From assembly GCF_034521165.1 (NCBI RefSeq), contig NZ_JAXHMV010000016.1, positions 1-64,000 of the forward strand: a stretch of DNA of 64,000 nt, read 5' to 3'. Under the pieces are notes generated by a model that searched no databases, had not been told where the DNA came from, and worked only from the letters and a program-made list of their open reading frames with translations. The DNA is from Thiohalophilus sp. Lineage in GTDB: Bacteria > Pseudomonadota > Gammaproteobacteria > UBA6429 > Thiohalophilaceae. The translations under genes were made by a program, and so were the position numbers. Shown here piece after piece: positions 44,912 to 53,079 of the stretch; position 1 is the stretch's first letter, and each line of letters starts with the position of its first letter.

Positions 44912-45559
44912 ATGAATCTTCAGTATTTATCCAACTTTGTCTCCACCGAATCGCGGATTGCCGAGCAGCTGAACAGTCATGGCTATGCGGTCACGGATCA
45001 TTATCTATCGCCACGGGCGATCAATAAACTGCATGCTGAAATGAGAGAAGCCTGGCAAGGAGGCTGTTTTCGTCATGCCGGCGTGGGCCGGGGGGAGAAC
45101 TGGGAACTGCAACCGGCGATTCGCAACGACAAGGTGCTATGGCTCGAACGGGCGACCTGTTCCCCTTCACAGGCGATCTATCTGTCGGCCCTGGAGAAGT
45201 TGCGCCTGCGGCTTAACCGGGATCTGTTACTCGGGCTGTTCAACTTTGAGGGACATATGGCGATCTATCCTCCCGGTACACGCTATCGGCGGCACAAAGA
45301 TCAGTTTCGCGGTATGGGCACCCGGCGGGTCAGCTGTATCCTGTACCTGAACCCGGACTGGCGAATCAGTGACGGCGGCGCCCTGCGGCTCTATCTGGAT
45401 AACGACAGTCCGGACAATTACCGCGATATCTACCCCTATGCCGGCCGCCTGGTCAGCTTTTTAAGCGAGCGTTTCTATCATGAAGTGCTGCCCGCCAGTC
45501 GCGAACGCTACAGCATCACCGGCTGGTATCGTCAACGGGACGACATGCTGGCAGGCTAA
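44912..45559 (+). CDS. 2-oxoglutarate/Fe(II) oxygenase, prolyl hydroxylase-like
   Basis: Protein of 215 aa with the Fe(II)-binding His128-x-Asp130 (RHKDQF) and His190 (FYHEVLP), and an Arg near 197-199 (RERYSITGW) for 2-oxoglutarate. The pattern YPPGTRYRRHKD and DGGALRLY resembles SM-20/prolyl 4-hydroxylase-like enzymes; E. coli PHD-like proteins hydroxylate protein targets. Substrate unknown. Stands alone on its strand. Confidence 0.88.
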   Translation: MNLQYLSNFVSTESRIAEQLNSHGYAVTDHYLSPRAINKLHAEMREAWQGGCFRHAGVGRGENWELQPAIRNDKVLWLERATCSPSQAIYLSALEKLRLRLNRDLLLGLFNFEGHMAIYPPGTRYRRHKDQFRGMGTRRVSCILYLNPDWRISDGGALRLYLDNDSPDNYRDIYPYAGRLVSFLSERFYHEVLPASRERYSITGWYRQRDDMLAG

Positions 45560-45655
45560 ATAACTCTTCCAAGTTCATGCACACCTTATACTCTGGCTAA
45601 TCTTGTAGGTCATGCTGGCGTTAGCCTGCGTGATATACCTGACGAGACGGAGAAT

Positions 45656-45682
45656 GTCAGGTAGCGCGAAGCGCAACCTGAC
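45656..45682. repeat. REP-like hairpin
   Basis: GTCAGGTAGCGC-GAA-GCGCAACCTGAC is an almost perfect hairpin with a 3-nt loop and one A-A mismatch. It lies in the 238-bp gap between two convergent genes and has the form of the short GGTAGCGC-type palindromes scattered in many bacterial genomes. Confidence 0.6.
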
Positions 45683-45797
45683 CTGCACCTGAACAATCAG
45701 GGGATGATAACCCACGGCAGGGTGGATTGGATGTTATCGGTAAATCACCTTCCGGATCGGTAAACATCATGTCGGAGCTCCATGGCGATATGCTGGC

Positions 45798-46187
45798 TCA
45801 TATCGCCAGTTTATCCAGTGTCTCGCGCATTTGCGCCTCACTGACCGGCTGGACCAGAATCGCCGCCAGCTCGAACAGTTCAGCCAGCCTGTCCACATAG
45901 GGCCGTTCGGCTTTCTCCACCATCACGATTACCCGGGCCCGGGGCGCATACTTCAGCAGACTGTGTAAAAACACATCGAGGTTGCTGATATTGATCCCGG
46001 CGTAATTATTACCATAGCCATAGAAAAATTCGGCCGCCACCACATCCGGCGGCTGTTTGCGCAGCTGACTGATGGCCTTGCGCATGGAGCTCAGGCGAAT
46101 CTCTTCCCACCCGCGCTCCTGGTAAAGTCCGGAAAAATCAGGGTGTCCCGCTGATTCAACAATGGAATAAACAACGTTTCGGCTCAT
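45798..46187 (-). CDS. Conserved hypothetical, receiver-like fold
   Basis: A 129-residue protein with alternating helices and hydrophobic strands (VVAAEFFYGYG, RVIVMVEKAE, AAILVQPVSEAQMRETL) in the order of a response-regulator receiver domain, but the phosphoacceptor Asp is not evident. I do not recognise a family. It stands alone on its strand, 195 bp before the rhodanese gene. Confidence 0.55.
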   Translation of the reverse strand: MSRNVVYSIVESAGHPDFSGLYQERGWEEIRLSSMRKAISQLRKQPPDVVAAEFFYGYGNNYAGINISNLDVFLHSLLKYAPRARVIVMVEKAERPYVDRLAELFELAAILVQPVSEAQMRETLDKLAI

Positions 46188-46382
46188 ACTGCCTATCTTA
46201 CACACCCAAAACAGATTTGTCGGCCGACCAGGTCAAGACTACGAGTGAATCACAAGGGTGACTTCCCGCTACTTTCCGCCGCGCGAAACTGACAAGGCAA
46301 CCTGGATTTCGCCCCCGGCAAGGGACCCGACATCCGCAGCTTCTCTTGCGACTTTAAACTGTGACAGGGCAGCGTAGCGGAA

Positions 46383-46817
46383 TCAGCATTGCTCCCAGGG
46401 CAGACCGGCATAACGCCAGCCACCCAGGGTACTGCGATGATGTTGTTCATCCAGTTCGCCTTCAAACCCGTCACTGACGTTATAGACCTGCACAAACCCT
46501 TCACGCAAAAGCAACTCCCCGGCCTCGCGCGAGCGCCGCCCGCTGCGACAGATCAGCACGACCGGCACGGCCTGGCTACCCGAATCCAAATGCGGCAAGC
46601 CGCCCAGCATCAATTGACGCAACTCACGAATAAAATCGGGATTGATATTCCAGTCCGGTTCATCGATCCAGGGCACATTAATCGCCCCCGCCGGGTGTCC
46701 AATAAACAGAAACTCCATATGGGAACGGACATCCACCAGCAGCGCCCTGGGTTCATCCTGCAACAATTGCCAGGCTTGCTGCGGAGTCAGTTCTTCAACA
46801 GTCAAATCGGTCATCAT
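46383..46817 (-). CDS. Rhodanese-like sulfurtransferase
   Basis: Single rhodanese domain, about 144 aa. The active-site cysteine is in VLICRSGRRSREAG; LLVDVRSHMEFLFIGHP is the conserved N-terminal segment. Family members move sulfane sulfur from donors such as thiosulfate. It ends with WRYAGLPWEQC, a typical C-terminus of this type. A small divergent gap separates it from carbamate kinase. Confidence 0.92.
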   Translation of the reverse strand: MMTDLTVEELTPQQAWQLLQDEPRALLVDVRSHMEFLFIGHPAGAINVPWIDEPDWNINPDFIRELRQLMLGGLPHLDSGSQAVPVVLICRSGRRSREAGELLLREGFVQVYNVSDGFEGELDEQHHRSTLGGWRYAGLPWEQC

Positions 46818-46951
46818 TTTTTACCCGTTTCAGGCCGGTGATAAACCAAGCCTAGTCTATTGTGTCAAAAAAATCAGTTGGGCCGATTTCGTATTGCCGT
46901 TGCGGCAGGTTATGGCGTCAAACAGATCCGCCTGTCAGATTTAATAAAAAG

Positions 46952-47863
46952 TCACCACCACTTTATAGCCACATTATCAGCAACAATTCGGGTGCCGCGT
47001 CGCTCTTCGAGAATGGCCTGAGCCTCGGTCAGGCGACCAATACCGGCGAATGCGCCGCCAGCGCGAACGAAACGACAGGCGGCTTCCACCTTCGGCCCCA
47101 TGGACCCTTCCTGGAGCCCCAGCTTCCGCAGACTGTCGCAACCGGCCAGGCGCACTGCTCGTGCAGCAGGCTGTTCCCAGTTGTCATACAACGCCTCGAC
47201 GTTGGTCAGTAACAACAGGGCATCCAGTTGCAATTCGCTGGCCAGCAAGGCACTGGTGTAATCCTTGTCAATCACGGCGCTGATGCCCCGATACTGCCCC
47301 TGCTGTTCCAAAACCGGAATCCCCCCGCCGCCGGCGCAAATCACGCTGTACCCCTTGTTCATCAATTGACTGATCGCGGCACTTTCGATGACTCTTACCG
47401 GCTGAGGGGAGGCCACTACGCGGCGCCGGCCGCCGGCTACCTCGGCGAATTGCCAGCCCTGCTGACTGGCCAGCCGTTGTGCGCGCGACTCATCCAGCAC
47501 CGGGCCGACCGGTTTGACAGGATGGCTGAACGCCGGGTCATCGGCATCCACCATTACCCGGGTCAATAAACTGAGACTGCGCTCGCTCTGGCGACAATTG
47601 TCCATGGCCTGCGCCAGACGATAACCGATCAGCCCTTCGCTCTGGGCATCGAGCAAATCCAGCGACATGTTGGCCTCGATCTCCTGCATGGCCAGCCAGC
47701 CCACCTGCGGTCCGTTGCCATGCGTGATGATCAGTGAATGTTCTTCCTCCAACGCGACCAGACTTGCGGCGACCGCCTCGATCTTTGCCTGATCGATCTG
47801 CCCGTCGCTTTCATTATCCGTACTGACCAGCGCGTTGCCGCCAATGGCCACCAGTAATTTCAT
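46952..47863 (-). CDS. arcC: Carbamate kinase
   Basis: Carbamate kinase of 303 aa (GGNALV, THGNGPQVGWL, AGGGGIPV, SMGPKVEAA) that makes ATP from carbamoyl phosphate and ADP. The other arginine deiminase genes (arcA, arcB) are not beside it, so it may act in a different carbamoyl phosphate route or the genes may be elsewhere. Followed by the rhodanese gene on the same strand after a 134-bp gap. Confidence 0.92.
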   Translation of the reverse strand: MKLLVAIGGNALVSTDNESDGQIDQAKIEAVAASLVALEEEHSLIITHGNGPQVGWLAMQEIEANMSLDLLDAQSEGLIGYRLAQAMDNCRQSERSLSLLTRVMVDADDPAFSHPVKPVGPVLDESRAQRLASQQGWQFAEVAGGRRRVVASPQPVRVIESAAISQLMNKGYSVICAGGGGIPVLEQQGQYRGISAVIDKDYTSALLASELQLDALLLLTNVEALYDNWEQPAARAVRLAGCDSLRKLGLQEGSMGPKVEAACRFVRAGGAFAGIGRLTEAQAILEERRGTRIVADNVAIKWW

Positions 47864-47946
47864 GGTACAACCTGTTACATCATTGGTTTTATTCTGACAA
47901 CACTACTGCTATGTTCCTTACAGGACAAGTATCACAGGAGATGTCA

Positions 47947-48153
47947 ATGTCGGATAATGTTTACAAAATCATCGAACTGGTCGGCTCATCCAGCAAGAGC
48001 AGTGACGATGCCATACAAAATGCAATCACCAGGGCCGGCAACAGCCTGCATAACCTGGACTGGTTTGAAGTTGTGGAAACCCGGGGCCATATCGTGGAGG
48101 GTAAGATTGGGCATTATCAGGTCAAGCTGAAGGTGGGATTCAGACTGGATTAA
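47947..48153 (+). CDS. Dodecin
   Basis: Flavin-binding protein of 68 aa (SDNVYKIIELVGSSSKSSDDAI, LDWFEVVETRG) that forms dodecamers and stores riboflavin-type flavins. The ATG at 47947 follows an AGGAG at good spacing and gives the usual dodecin length; an ATG two codons earlier is possible. Confidence 0.94.
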   Translation: MSDNVYKIIELVGSSSKSSDDAIQNAITRAGNSLHNLDWFEVVETRGHIVEGKIGHYQVKLKVGFRLD

Positions 48154-48160
48154 ACAGACA

Positions 48161-48185
48161 GGCGCGCAGTATTGTGCTGCGCGCC
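48161..48185 (+). terminator. Hairpin after dodecin gene
   Basis: GGCGCGCAG-TATTGTG-CTGCGCGCC is a perfect 9-bp GC-rich stem starting 7 nt after the stop codon, without a clear T-run. Confidence 0.55.
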
Positions 48186-48224
48186 GGCTGTTTGCCTGCT
48201 CGAGGGGGTAATATCAGAGCAGGG

Positions 48225-48482
48225 TTATTTCTTGTTACGTGAGGACCACTGTGAAGGACCTTTGCCGCCACTGCGGGAATTGACATCATCGGCCAGTTCC
48301 TCGGCGTAACGGGTTACCTGGTTCAATGTACCCTGTCTTTGTCCAACCAGCATGGAGCCATTGCGCTCCAGCACATAGCGATACCAGTTATTACCGTCAC
48401 AACCATCCGGCGCGGCGGTTTTCTCCACGGCCTTGACCAGATAACGGCCCGCCGACAGATCGACTGTATTCATTGTATCCAT
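48225..48482 (-). CDS. Small conserved hypothetical protein
   Basis: An 85-residue hydrophilic protein with NNWYRYVLERNGSMLVGQ and the C-terminal NSRSGGKGPSQWSS. A GGAGG site 8 nt upstream of the ATG at 48482 supports the start. I do not recognise a named family, though similar sequences seem plausible among related bacteria. It precedes no obvious partner; the RNA-binding operon begins 330 bp upstream of it. Confidence 0.7.
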   Translation of the reverse strand: MDTMNTVDLSAGRYLVKAVEKTAAPDGCDGNNWYRYVLERNGSMLVGQRQGTLNQVTRYAEELADDVNSRSGGKGPSQWSSRNKK

Positions 48483-48539
48483 ATGCTTCACCTCCGTGGT
48501 TCGCAGACCGTATTATCACGGCCTGATGAGCACCGGCGC

Positions 48540-48812
48540 CTAACGGCGACCGCGCCCCTTGCCTTTATTAAAACGTTTACGTTCTTCACTGACCCGCAGT
48601 GAATTGCCCTTGTAATCACGTCCATTCAGCCCGGCCATCGCGGCCCGGGCCTCGTGGCCTTCCATGTCCACCGTGGCGTGTCCGCGGCAATTGCCGCTGA
48701 ACACATCCATGGCTATTTTAATCCCCCTGACGGTACCGAACTCGCCGAACAGCTGCTGTACATCGCCTTCCTGCGTGTCGGGGGTTAAATTGGTGACGAA
48801 TAGGGTTTTCAT
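48540..48812 (-). CDS. Small RNA-recognition-motif protein
   Basis: A 90-residue single RRM protein: RNP2 LFVTNL at the N-terminus and RNP1 CRGHATVDM in the middle, with a basic Gly/Arg tail (RFNKGKGRGRR). Proteins of this kind bind single-stranded RNA, and similar bacterial RRM proteins are cold-induced. It begins 12 nt after the DEAD-box helicase stop on the same strand, so both are likely in one RNA-remodelling operon. Confidence 0.92.
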   Translation of the reverse strand: MKTLFVTNLTPDTQEGDVQQLFGEFGTVRGIKIAMDVFSGNCRGHATVDMEGHEARAAMAGLNGRDYKGNSLRVSEERKRFNKGKGRGRR

Positions 48813-48824
48813 AATCCCTCCCGC

Positions 48825-50087
48825 TCAGGTGTAACGATTCTGCGCCCTGCCGCTGGAACGACGTTTGTTACGGTTCGGCTGGGCCGGAGCACCCCGTTTG
48901 GCACCCATCGGCTGTTTGCCGCGCGGGCGTGCCTCATCGCGGATTTCGCGCACGCCACCGGCCGGTTCAAAACCGGTCATGGTCTTGCCCGGAATCTTGG
49001 TCTTGAGCAGGCGCTGGATAGAAGACACTCGTCCACGTTCATCGGAGCCGACCAGGGAGATAGCCGTCCCCGATTTGCCACCGCGACCAGTACGCCCGAT
49101 GCGATGCAGGTAATCTTCCGGGTTATCGGGTAACTCGAAATTAATCACCAGCGGCAGATGATCGATATCCAGGCCCCGTGCCGCCACATCGGTGGCAATC
49201 AGCGCGGTCACCTTGTTATGTTTGAAATCACGCAGCGCCCGGGTGCGGGCATTCTGGGTCTTGTCGCCGTGAATCGCGGTGGCGGTCACGCCATCGGCCT
49301 GCAGTTGCTTGGCCAACCGATCCGCGCCGCGCTTGGTGCGGGTGAAAACCAGCAGCTGCTGCCAGTCACCGCCGTCGATCATATGCGAGAGCAGCTCGCG
49401 TTTGCGCGGGCTGTCCACCCAATAGAAGGACTGGTCGATATTCAGTGCGGCACTGTTGGCTTCGGCCACCTGGATATATTCCGGCTTATTGAGAAAACGG
49501 GCGGACATTTTCTTGATCGCATCGGAGAACGTGGCTGACAGTAACAGGGTCTGGCGTTCGGCCGGGATCAGCTTGAAAATCTGCTCGATTGCGGGCAAAA
49601 AGCCCATGTCCAGCATGCGATCGGCCTCATCGAGTACCACTGACTCCACGTGGGAGAGATCCACGGAACGACGATTGACCAGATCCAGCAAACGCCCGGG
49701 CGTGGCGATCAGCAGATCCACGCCCTCGTTCAACTGCTTGATCTGTTTACCGATGGGCATGCCACCGTAAACCACGGTACTGCGCAGCGGCAGATGCCGG
49801 CCGTAGGTCCGCACGCTATCGGCCACCTGCTGGGCCAGTTCACGGGTCGGGGCCACCATCAGCACACGGATGTGCCGGGAAGCCGGTTTCGCCGCGCTCA
49901 GGCGTTGCAACAGGGGCAGGGTAAAGGCCGCCGTTTTACCGGTACCTGTCTGGGCGCCGGCAAGAATGTCGTGGCCGGCCAGGATCGTCGGAATCGCACG
50001 GGTTTGAATATCGGTCGGAGCGCTATAGCCCTGATCCGCAATAGCAGACAACAGCTCGGCATTGAGACCGAGATTGGAAAAAGACAT
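48825..50087 (-). CDS. rhlE: DEAD-box RNA helicase (RhlE-like)
   Basis: DEAD-box helicase of 420 aa: Q-motif region, AGAQTGTGKTAAF, PTRELAQQV, VLDEADRMLD, SATF, RGLDIDHLPLVINF, HRIGRTGRGG. The C-terminal ~45 residues are basic (KRRSSGRAQNR), which would bind RNA. The RhlE type helps ribosome assembly and RNA turnover, often in the cold. Divergent from a cold shock gene across 421 bp. Confidence 0.94.
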   Translation of the reverse strand: MSFSNLGLNAELLSAIADQGYSAPTDIQTRAIPTILAGHDILAGAQTGTGKTAAFTLPLLQRLSAAKPASRHIRVLMVAPTRELAQQVADSVRTYGRHLPLRSTVVYGGMPIGKQIKQLNEGVDLLIATPGRLLDLVNRRSVDLSHVESVVLDEADRMLDMGFLPAIEQIFKLIPAERQTLLLSATFSDAIKKMSARFLNKPEYIQVAEANSAALNIDQSFYWVDSPRKRELLSHMIDGGDWQQLLVFTRTKRGADRLAKQLQADGVTATAIHGDKTQNARTRALRDFKHNKVTALIATDVAARGLDIDHLPLVINFELPDNPEDYLHRIGRTGRGGKSGTAISLVGSDERGRVSSIQRLLKTKIPGKTMTGFEPAGGVREIRDEARPRGKQPMGAKRGAPAQPNRNKRRSSGRAQNRYT

Positions 50088-50508
50088 GGAATTCGCCTTA
50101 TAAATTTAGAGATCTATGCCAAAAATCGAGCCTGGCAGAATAAAGAAGTGTGACAGGGTCGAGATTACGTATGCGGGGAATGGCCGAAGAGGTCATGCCA
50201 CGGCGGGTTTGAGATCGGCGCCGCTTGCTTGTAGCGCCGAATCCTGATCCCGCCGGGTCGAAAATATCAAAAATCGGAGGGAAGTCAGACAAACTATACA
50301 AAATAGTGTACCACAGAATCCGCCACCACTGCCGGTTAAATCGAATATTTCTGCTTCTCGCAGTGGCACTTGCCGGAAAAGTGTCGTACATTCAAATGAG
50401 CTGCAGAGAACGCAGCGGTGTATTTTGGCGGTCCCAGAACACTCCCGAATAGTTCCGTCTGAATGACCTGCAGCCGACTCCGATTCCGTTTTTTGAAGGG
50501 TATTTGTA
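50088..50508. other. 421-bp leader region of rhlE and a cold shock gene
   Basis: Shared upstream region of divergent rhlE and csp genes. The csp side may hold a long 5' leader, as in cspA, but no firm promoter is visible. ACTAT-ACAAA-ATAGT near 50293-50307 is a small palindrome. No ORF with coding character. Confidence 0.4.
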
Positions 50509-50712
50509 ATGGCTACAGGTAAAGTAAAGTGGTTCAATGATCGCAAGGGCTATGGCTTCATCGCCCAGGATAACGGCGAAGGCGATGTCTTCGTTCATTT
50601 TCGGGCTATCCAGGGCAGCGGCTTCAAGAGCCTGGCCGAAGGTCAAAGTGTCAGCTTTGATGTTGAGGACGGTCCCAAAGGCCCCCAGGCAACCAATGTC
50701 GTACCCCAGTAA
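50509..50712 (+). CDS. Cold shock domain protein (second copy)
   Basis: CspA-family RNA chaperone of 67 aa (GKVKWFNDRKGYGFI, DVFVHFRAI). RNP motifs intact. It is the divergent neighbour of the RNA helicase/RRM operon, which fits a joint cold or RNA-structure response. A GC hairpin (CCCCGC-CCCG-GCGGGG, about 50763-50778) follows at some distance, with a weak T-stretch. Confidence 0.95.
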   Translation: MATGKVKWFNDRKGYGFIAQDNGEGDVFVHFRAIQGSGFKSLAEGQSVSFDVEDGPKGPQATNVVPQ

Positions 50713-50864
50713 ATCCGCCCGTCAATCCCGCCACATTCACTGACCCGACTGTCAGGTCACCCGCCCCGCCCCGGCGGGGTTTCGTCATTGGCGCTGTCCG
50801 CCGCCTTTGAAAGCCACCCCCTTTGTTGGCTATGCTTGAGACAGGTTTTCACGGAGTCACCCCG

Positions 50865-51533
50865 ATGACCAAACAAGCTGTCGACGCCGATACCCTGCTC
50901 GATACCGCCATGCGTCTGGCCAATGAAAGCTCCTGGGAAAAACTCCACTTACATGAAGTGGCCAGGGAACTGGATATTCCCCTGCACGAGATCCAGCGCC
51001 ACTTTGCCCAGAAAGATGATCTGGTCGAGGCCTGGTATGACCGCGCCGATCGGGCCATGTTAAAGGCGGCCCAGGCACCGGGTTACAGCGAACTGACCCT
51101 GCACGAACGCCTGCACCTGTTGATCATGCGCTGGCTGGATACCCTGGCCGAATACAAGACCGTCTCCCGCGACATGTTGCTGTATAAACTGGAACCCGGG
51201 CATGTGCATCTGCAACTGCAGGGACTGTTGCGCGTCAGCCGCACCGTGCAGTGGATTCGCGAGGCCGCCCTGCAGGACAGCACCCACCTGCGGCGGATTA
51301 TCGAGGAGATCGGCCTGACCGGGCTCTATTTGCAAACCTTCCTCTACTGGATGGGCGACAGCTCCGCCGGACAGAGCAAGACCCGCCGCGTTTTGCACCG
51401 GCGTCTGGGACTGGTCGATCGCTGCGAAAAAGGCATGGCCCGGGTTCAATCCTGGCTGCCCGGCTTTGGCCGGCGTCAGGCCCGGCAAACCGCCGCTCAT
51501 GATACCGCGCAACCGGACACCGGAAACCGGTGA
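50865..51533 (+). CDS. TetR family transcriptional regulator
   Basis: About 222 aa with an N-terminal TetR helix-turn-helix (LLDTAMRLANESSWEKLHLHEVARELDI, then QRHFAQKDDLVEAWYDRA), where the DNA-recognition helix is weakly conserved. The C-terminal ligand domain is helical. The ATG at 50865 gives the normal TetR start; the longer ORF adds 14 unlikely residues. It lies 43 nt before the hydrolase gene, which it could control. Confidence 0.75.
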   Translation: MTKQAVDADTLLDTAMRLANESSWEKLHLHEVARELDIPLHEIQRHFAQKDDLVEAWYDRADRAMLKAAQAPGYSELTLHERLHLLIMRWLDTLAEYKTVSRDMLLYKLEPGHVHLQLQGLLRVSRTVQWIREAALQDSTHLRRIIEEIGLTGLYLQTFLYWMGDSSAGQSKTRRVLHRRLGLVDRCEKGMARVQSWLPGFGRRQARQTAAHDTAQPDTGNR

Positions 51534-51576
51534 CCTGGCAAGCCCGGCGTAACGTACCCCCGGACCCGGGTTCGAC

Positions 51577-52398
51577 ATGTGGCGCACCATGAGCACGTGG
51601 CTGCTGGCCCTGGCCGGCGGCTATCTGCTGCTGGTGGTCGTGGTCTATTTCTACCAGCCACACCTGTTGTTTTTACCCGGGCTGCCCTCGCGCGAGCTGG
51701 CGCGCACGCCGGCGGACATCGATCTGGCCTACGAGACAGTTCAGCTGCAAACCGATGATGGCGTACGTCTGCACGGCTGGTGGGTGGGCCATCCCCAACC
51801 GCGCGGGACGATCCTGTTTTTTCACGGCAATGCCGGCAATATCAGTCACCGGCTGCAGACGCTGCGCCTGTTCCACGAGCTGGGCTACCGCAGCCTGATC
51901 ATCGATTATCGCGGTTACGGGCAAAGCGGGGGCAAACCCTCGGAGGCGGGCCTGTATGCCGACGCCGAAGCAGCCTGGCACTATCTGCGCCAGGACCGCC
52001 AGTTATCGTCCGGGGAGATTGTCCTCAGCGGCCGCTCGCTGGGTGCCGCCGTGGCGTTGTATCTGGCCGAACAACACCGCCCTCGCGCCCTGATAATGGA
52101 ATCGGCCTTTACCTCCATCCCCGACATGGCTGCCGTGCATTACGGCTGGTTACCGGTGCGCTGGTTAAGTCGCTATCAATTTGATAACCGCCAGCGCATC
52201 GTCAGTCTGGACTGCCCGGTGCTGTTCGTACACGCCACGGAGGATGCGATCGCCCCGTATGAACAGGGCCGAGAACTGTATCAGCTCGCCTCGCAACCCA
52301 AACAGTGGCTGGCCCTCAATGGCGGCCACAACGATGCCCAGCTGAACGATTATCAGACCTACACCCGCGGACTGCAGGCGTTTCTGGCCCGCCACTGA
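51577..52398 (+). CDS. Membrane-anchored alpha/beta hydrolase (BEM46-like)
   Basis: A 273-residue protein with an N-terminal membrane segment (LALAGGYLLLVVVVYFY), then an alpha/beta hydrolase: oxyanion HGNAGN, nucleophile GRSLGA, Asp in HATEDAI and His in NGGHND. The pattern is that of the BEM46/ABHD13-like family. Substrate unknown. It follows the TetR-family gene closely on the same strand. Confidence 0.88.
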   Translation: MWRTMSTWLLALAGGYLLLVVVVYFYQPHLLFLPGLPSRELARTPADIDLAYETVQLQTDDGVRLHGWWVGHPQPRGTILFFHGNAGNISHRLQTLRLFHELGYRSLIIDYRGYGQSGGKPSEAGLYADAEAAWHYLRQDRQLSSGEIVLSGRSLGAAVALYLAEQHRPRALIMESAFTSIPDMAAVHYGWLPVRWLSRYQFDNRQRIVSLDCPVLFVHATEDAIAPYEQGRELYQLASQPKQWLALNGGHNDAQLNDYQTYTRGLQAFLARH

Positions 52399-52533
52399 AC
52401 CCGAAAGACCGAATCACACTCGGGTGATTAACCCGAACCGGGGCGCACTTTTTTGGCGCTCGATGGTCTACAGTGTTACGTACGCGTTAATAATCTCTCA
52501 CTCACAATCAATAAAGCGACGAGGAGCTCTTCC

Positions 52534-53043
52534 ATGAAACTGAACATCAAACCCCTGTTTGCCACCCTGCTGGGGCTGTCCCTGCTCAGCCCGGCCGCCG
52601 TACAGGCCGAAAAGATGACCATCGATATCAAGCGCCTGAAGATGCACACCGCGCTGAAGATCGCCGAGGCGGCCATCGAACAGTGCCGCAAGGAAGGGGT
52701 GCAGATCGCCGTCACCGTGGTGGATCGCGGCGGCCACATCCAGGCCGTGCTGCGCGATGATCTGGCCATGGACATCACCATTCCCATCAGCAAGCAAAAA
52801 GCGCACACGGCGATGGCCTTCAACAGCCCGCTGTCCCAGATGGAAGGCCGCTTCGAAGGCGCTTATTCGGTGCCCAAGATTGATGGCCTGGTGATCAGTG
52901 CCGGCGGGATCCCGATCAACGTCGGCGGCAGCATCATGGGCGGTATCGGCGTCAGCGGCGCCCCTTCCGGCGAGATCGATGAAAAATGTGCCAAAGCCGG
53001 CCTGGCTGCCGTTGAAATGGATCTGCAAATGGAAGGCATGTAA
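52534..53043 (+). CDS. GlcG/HbpS family secreted protein
   Basis: Signal peptide (KPLFATLLGLSLLSPAAVQA), then a GlcG/HbpS (DUF336) domain: TALKIAEAAIEQCRKEGVQIAVTVVDRGG, LRDDLAMDIT, KAHTAMAF, GGIGVSGAPSG. Family members bind heme or act in redox stress. The ATG at 52534 after a GAGGAG site is preferred over the longer ORF, since only it gives a signal peptide. About 169 aa. Confidence 0.9.
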   Translation: MKLNIKPLFATLLGLSLLSPAAVQAEKMTIDIKRLKMHTALKIAEAAIEQCRKEGVQIAVTVVDRGGHIQAVLRDDLAMDITIPISKQKAHTAMAFNSPLSQMEGRFEGAYSVPKIDGLVISAGGIPINVGGSIMGGIGVSGAPSGEIDEKCAKAGLAAVEMDLQMEGM

Positions 53044-53079
53044 ATCCCCGACGCGCCGGCGGAGTGATGCCGTGGCGTC

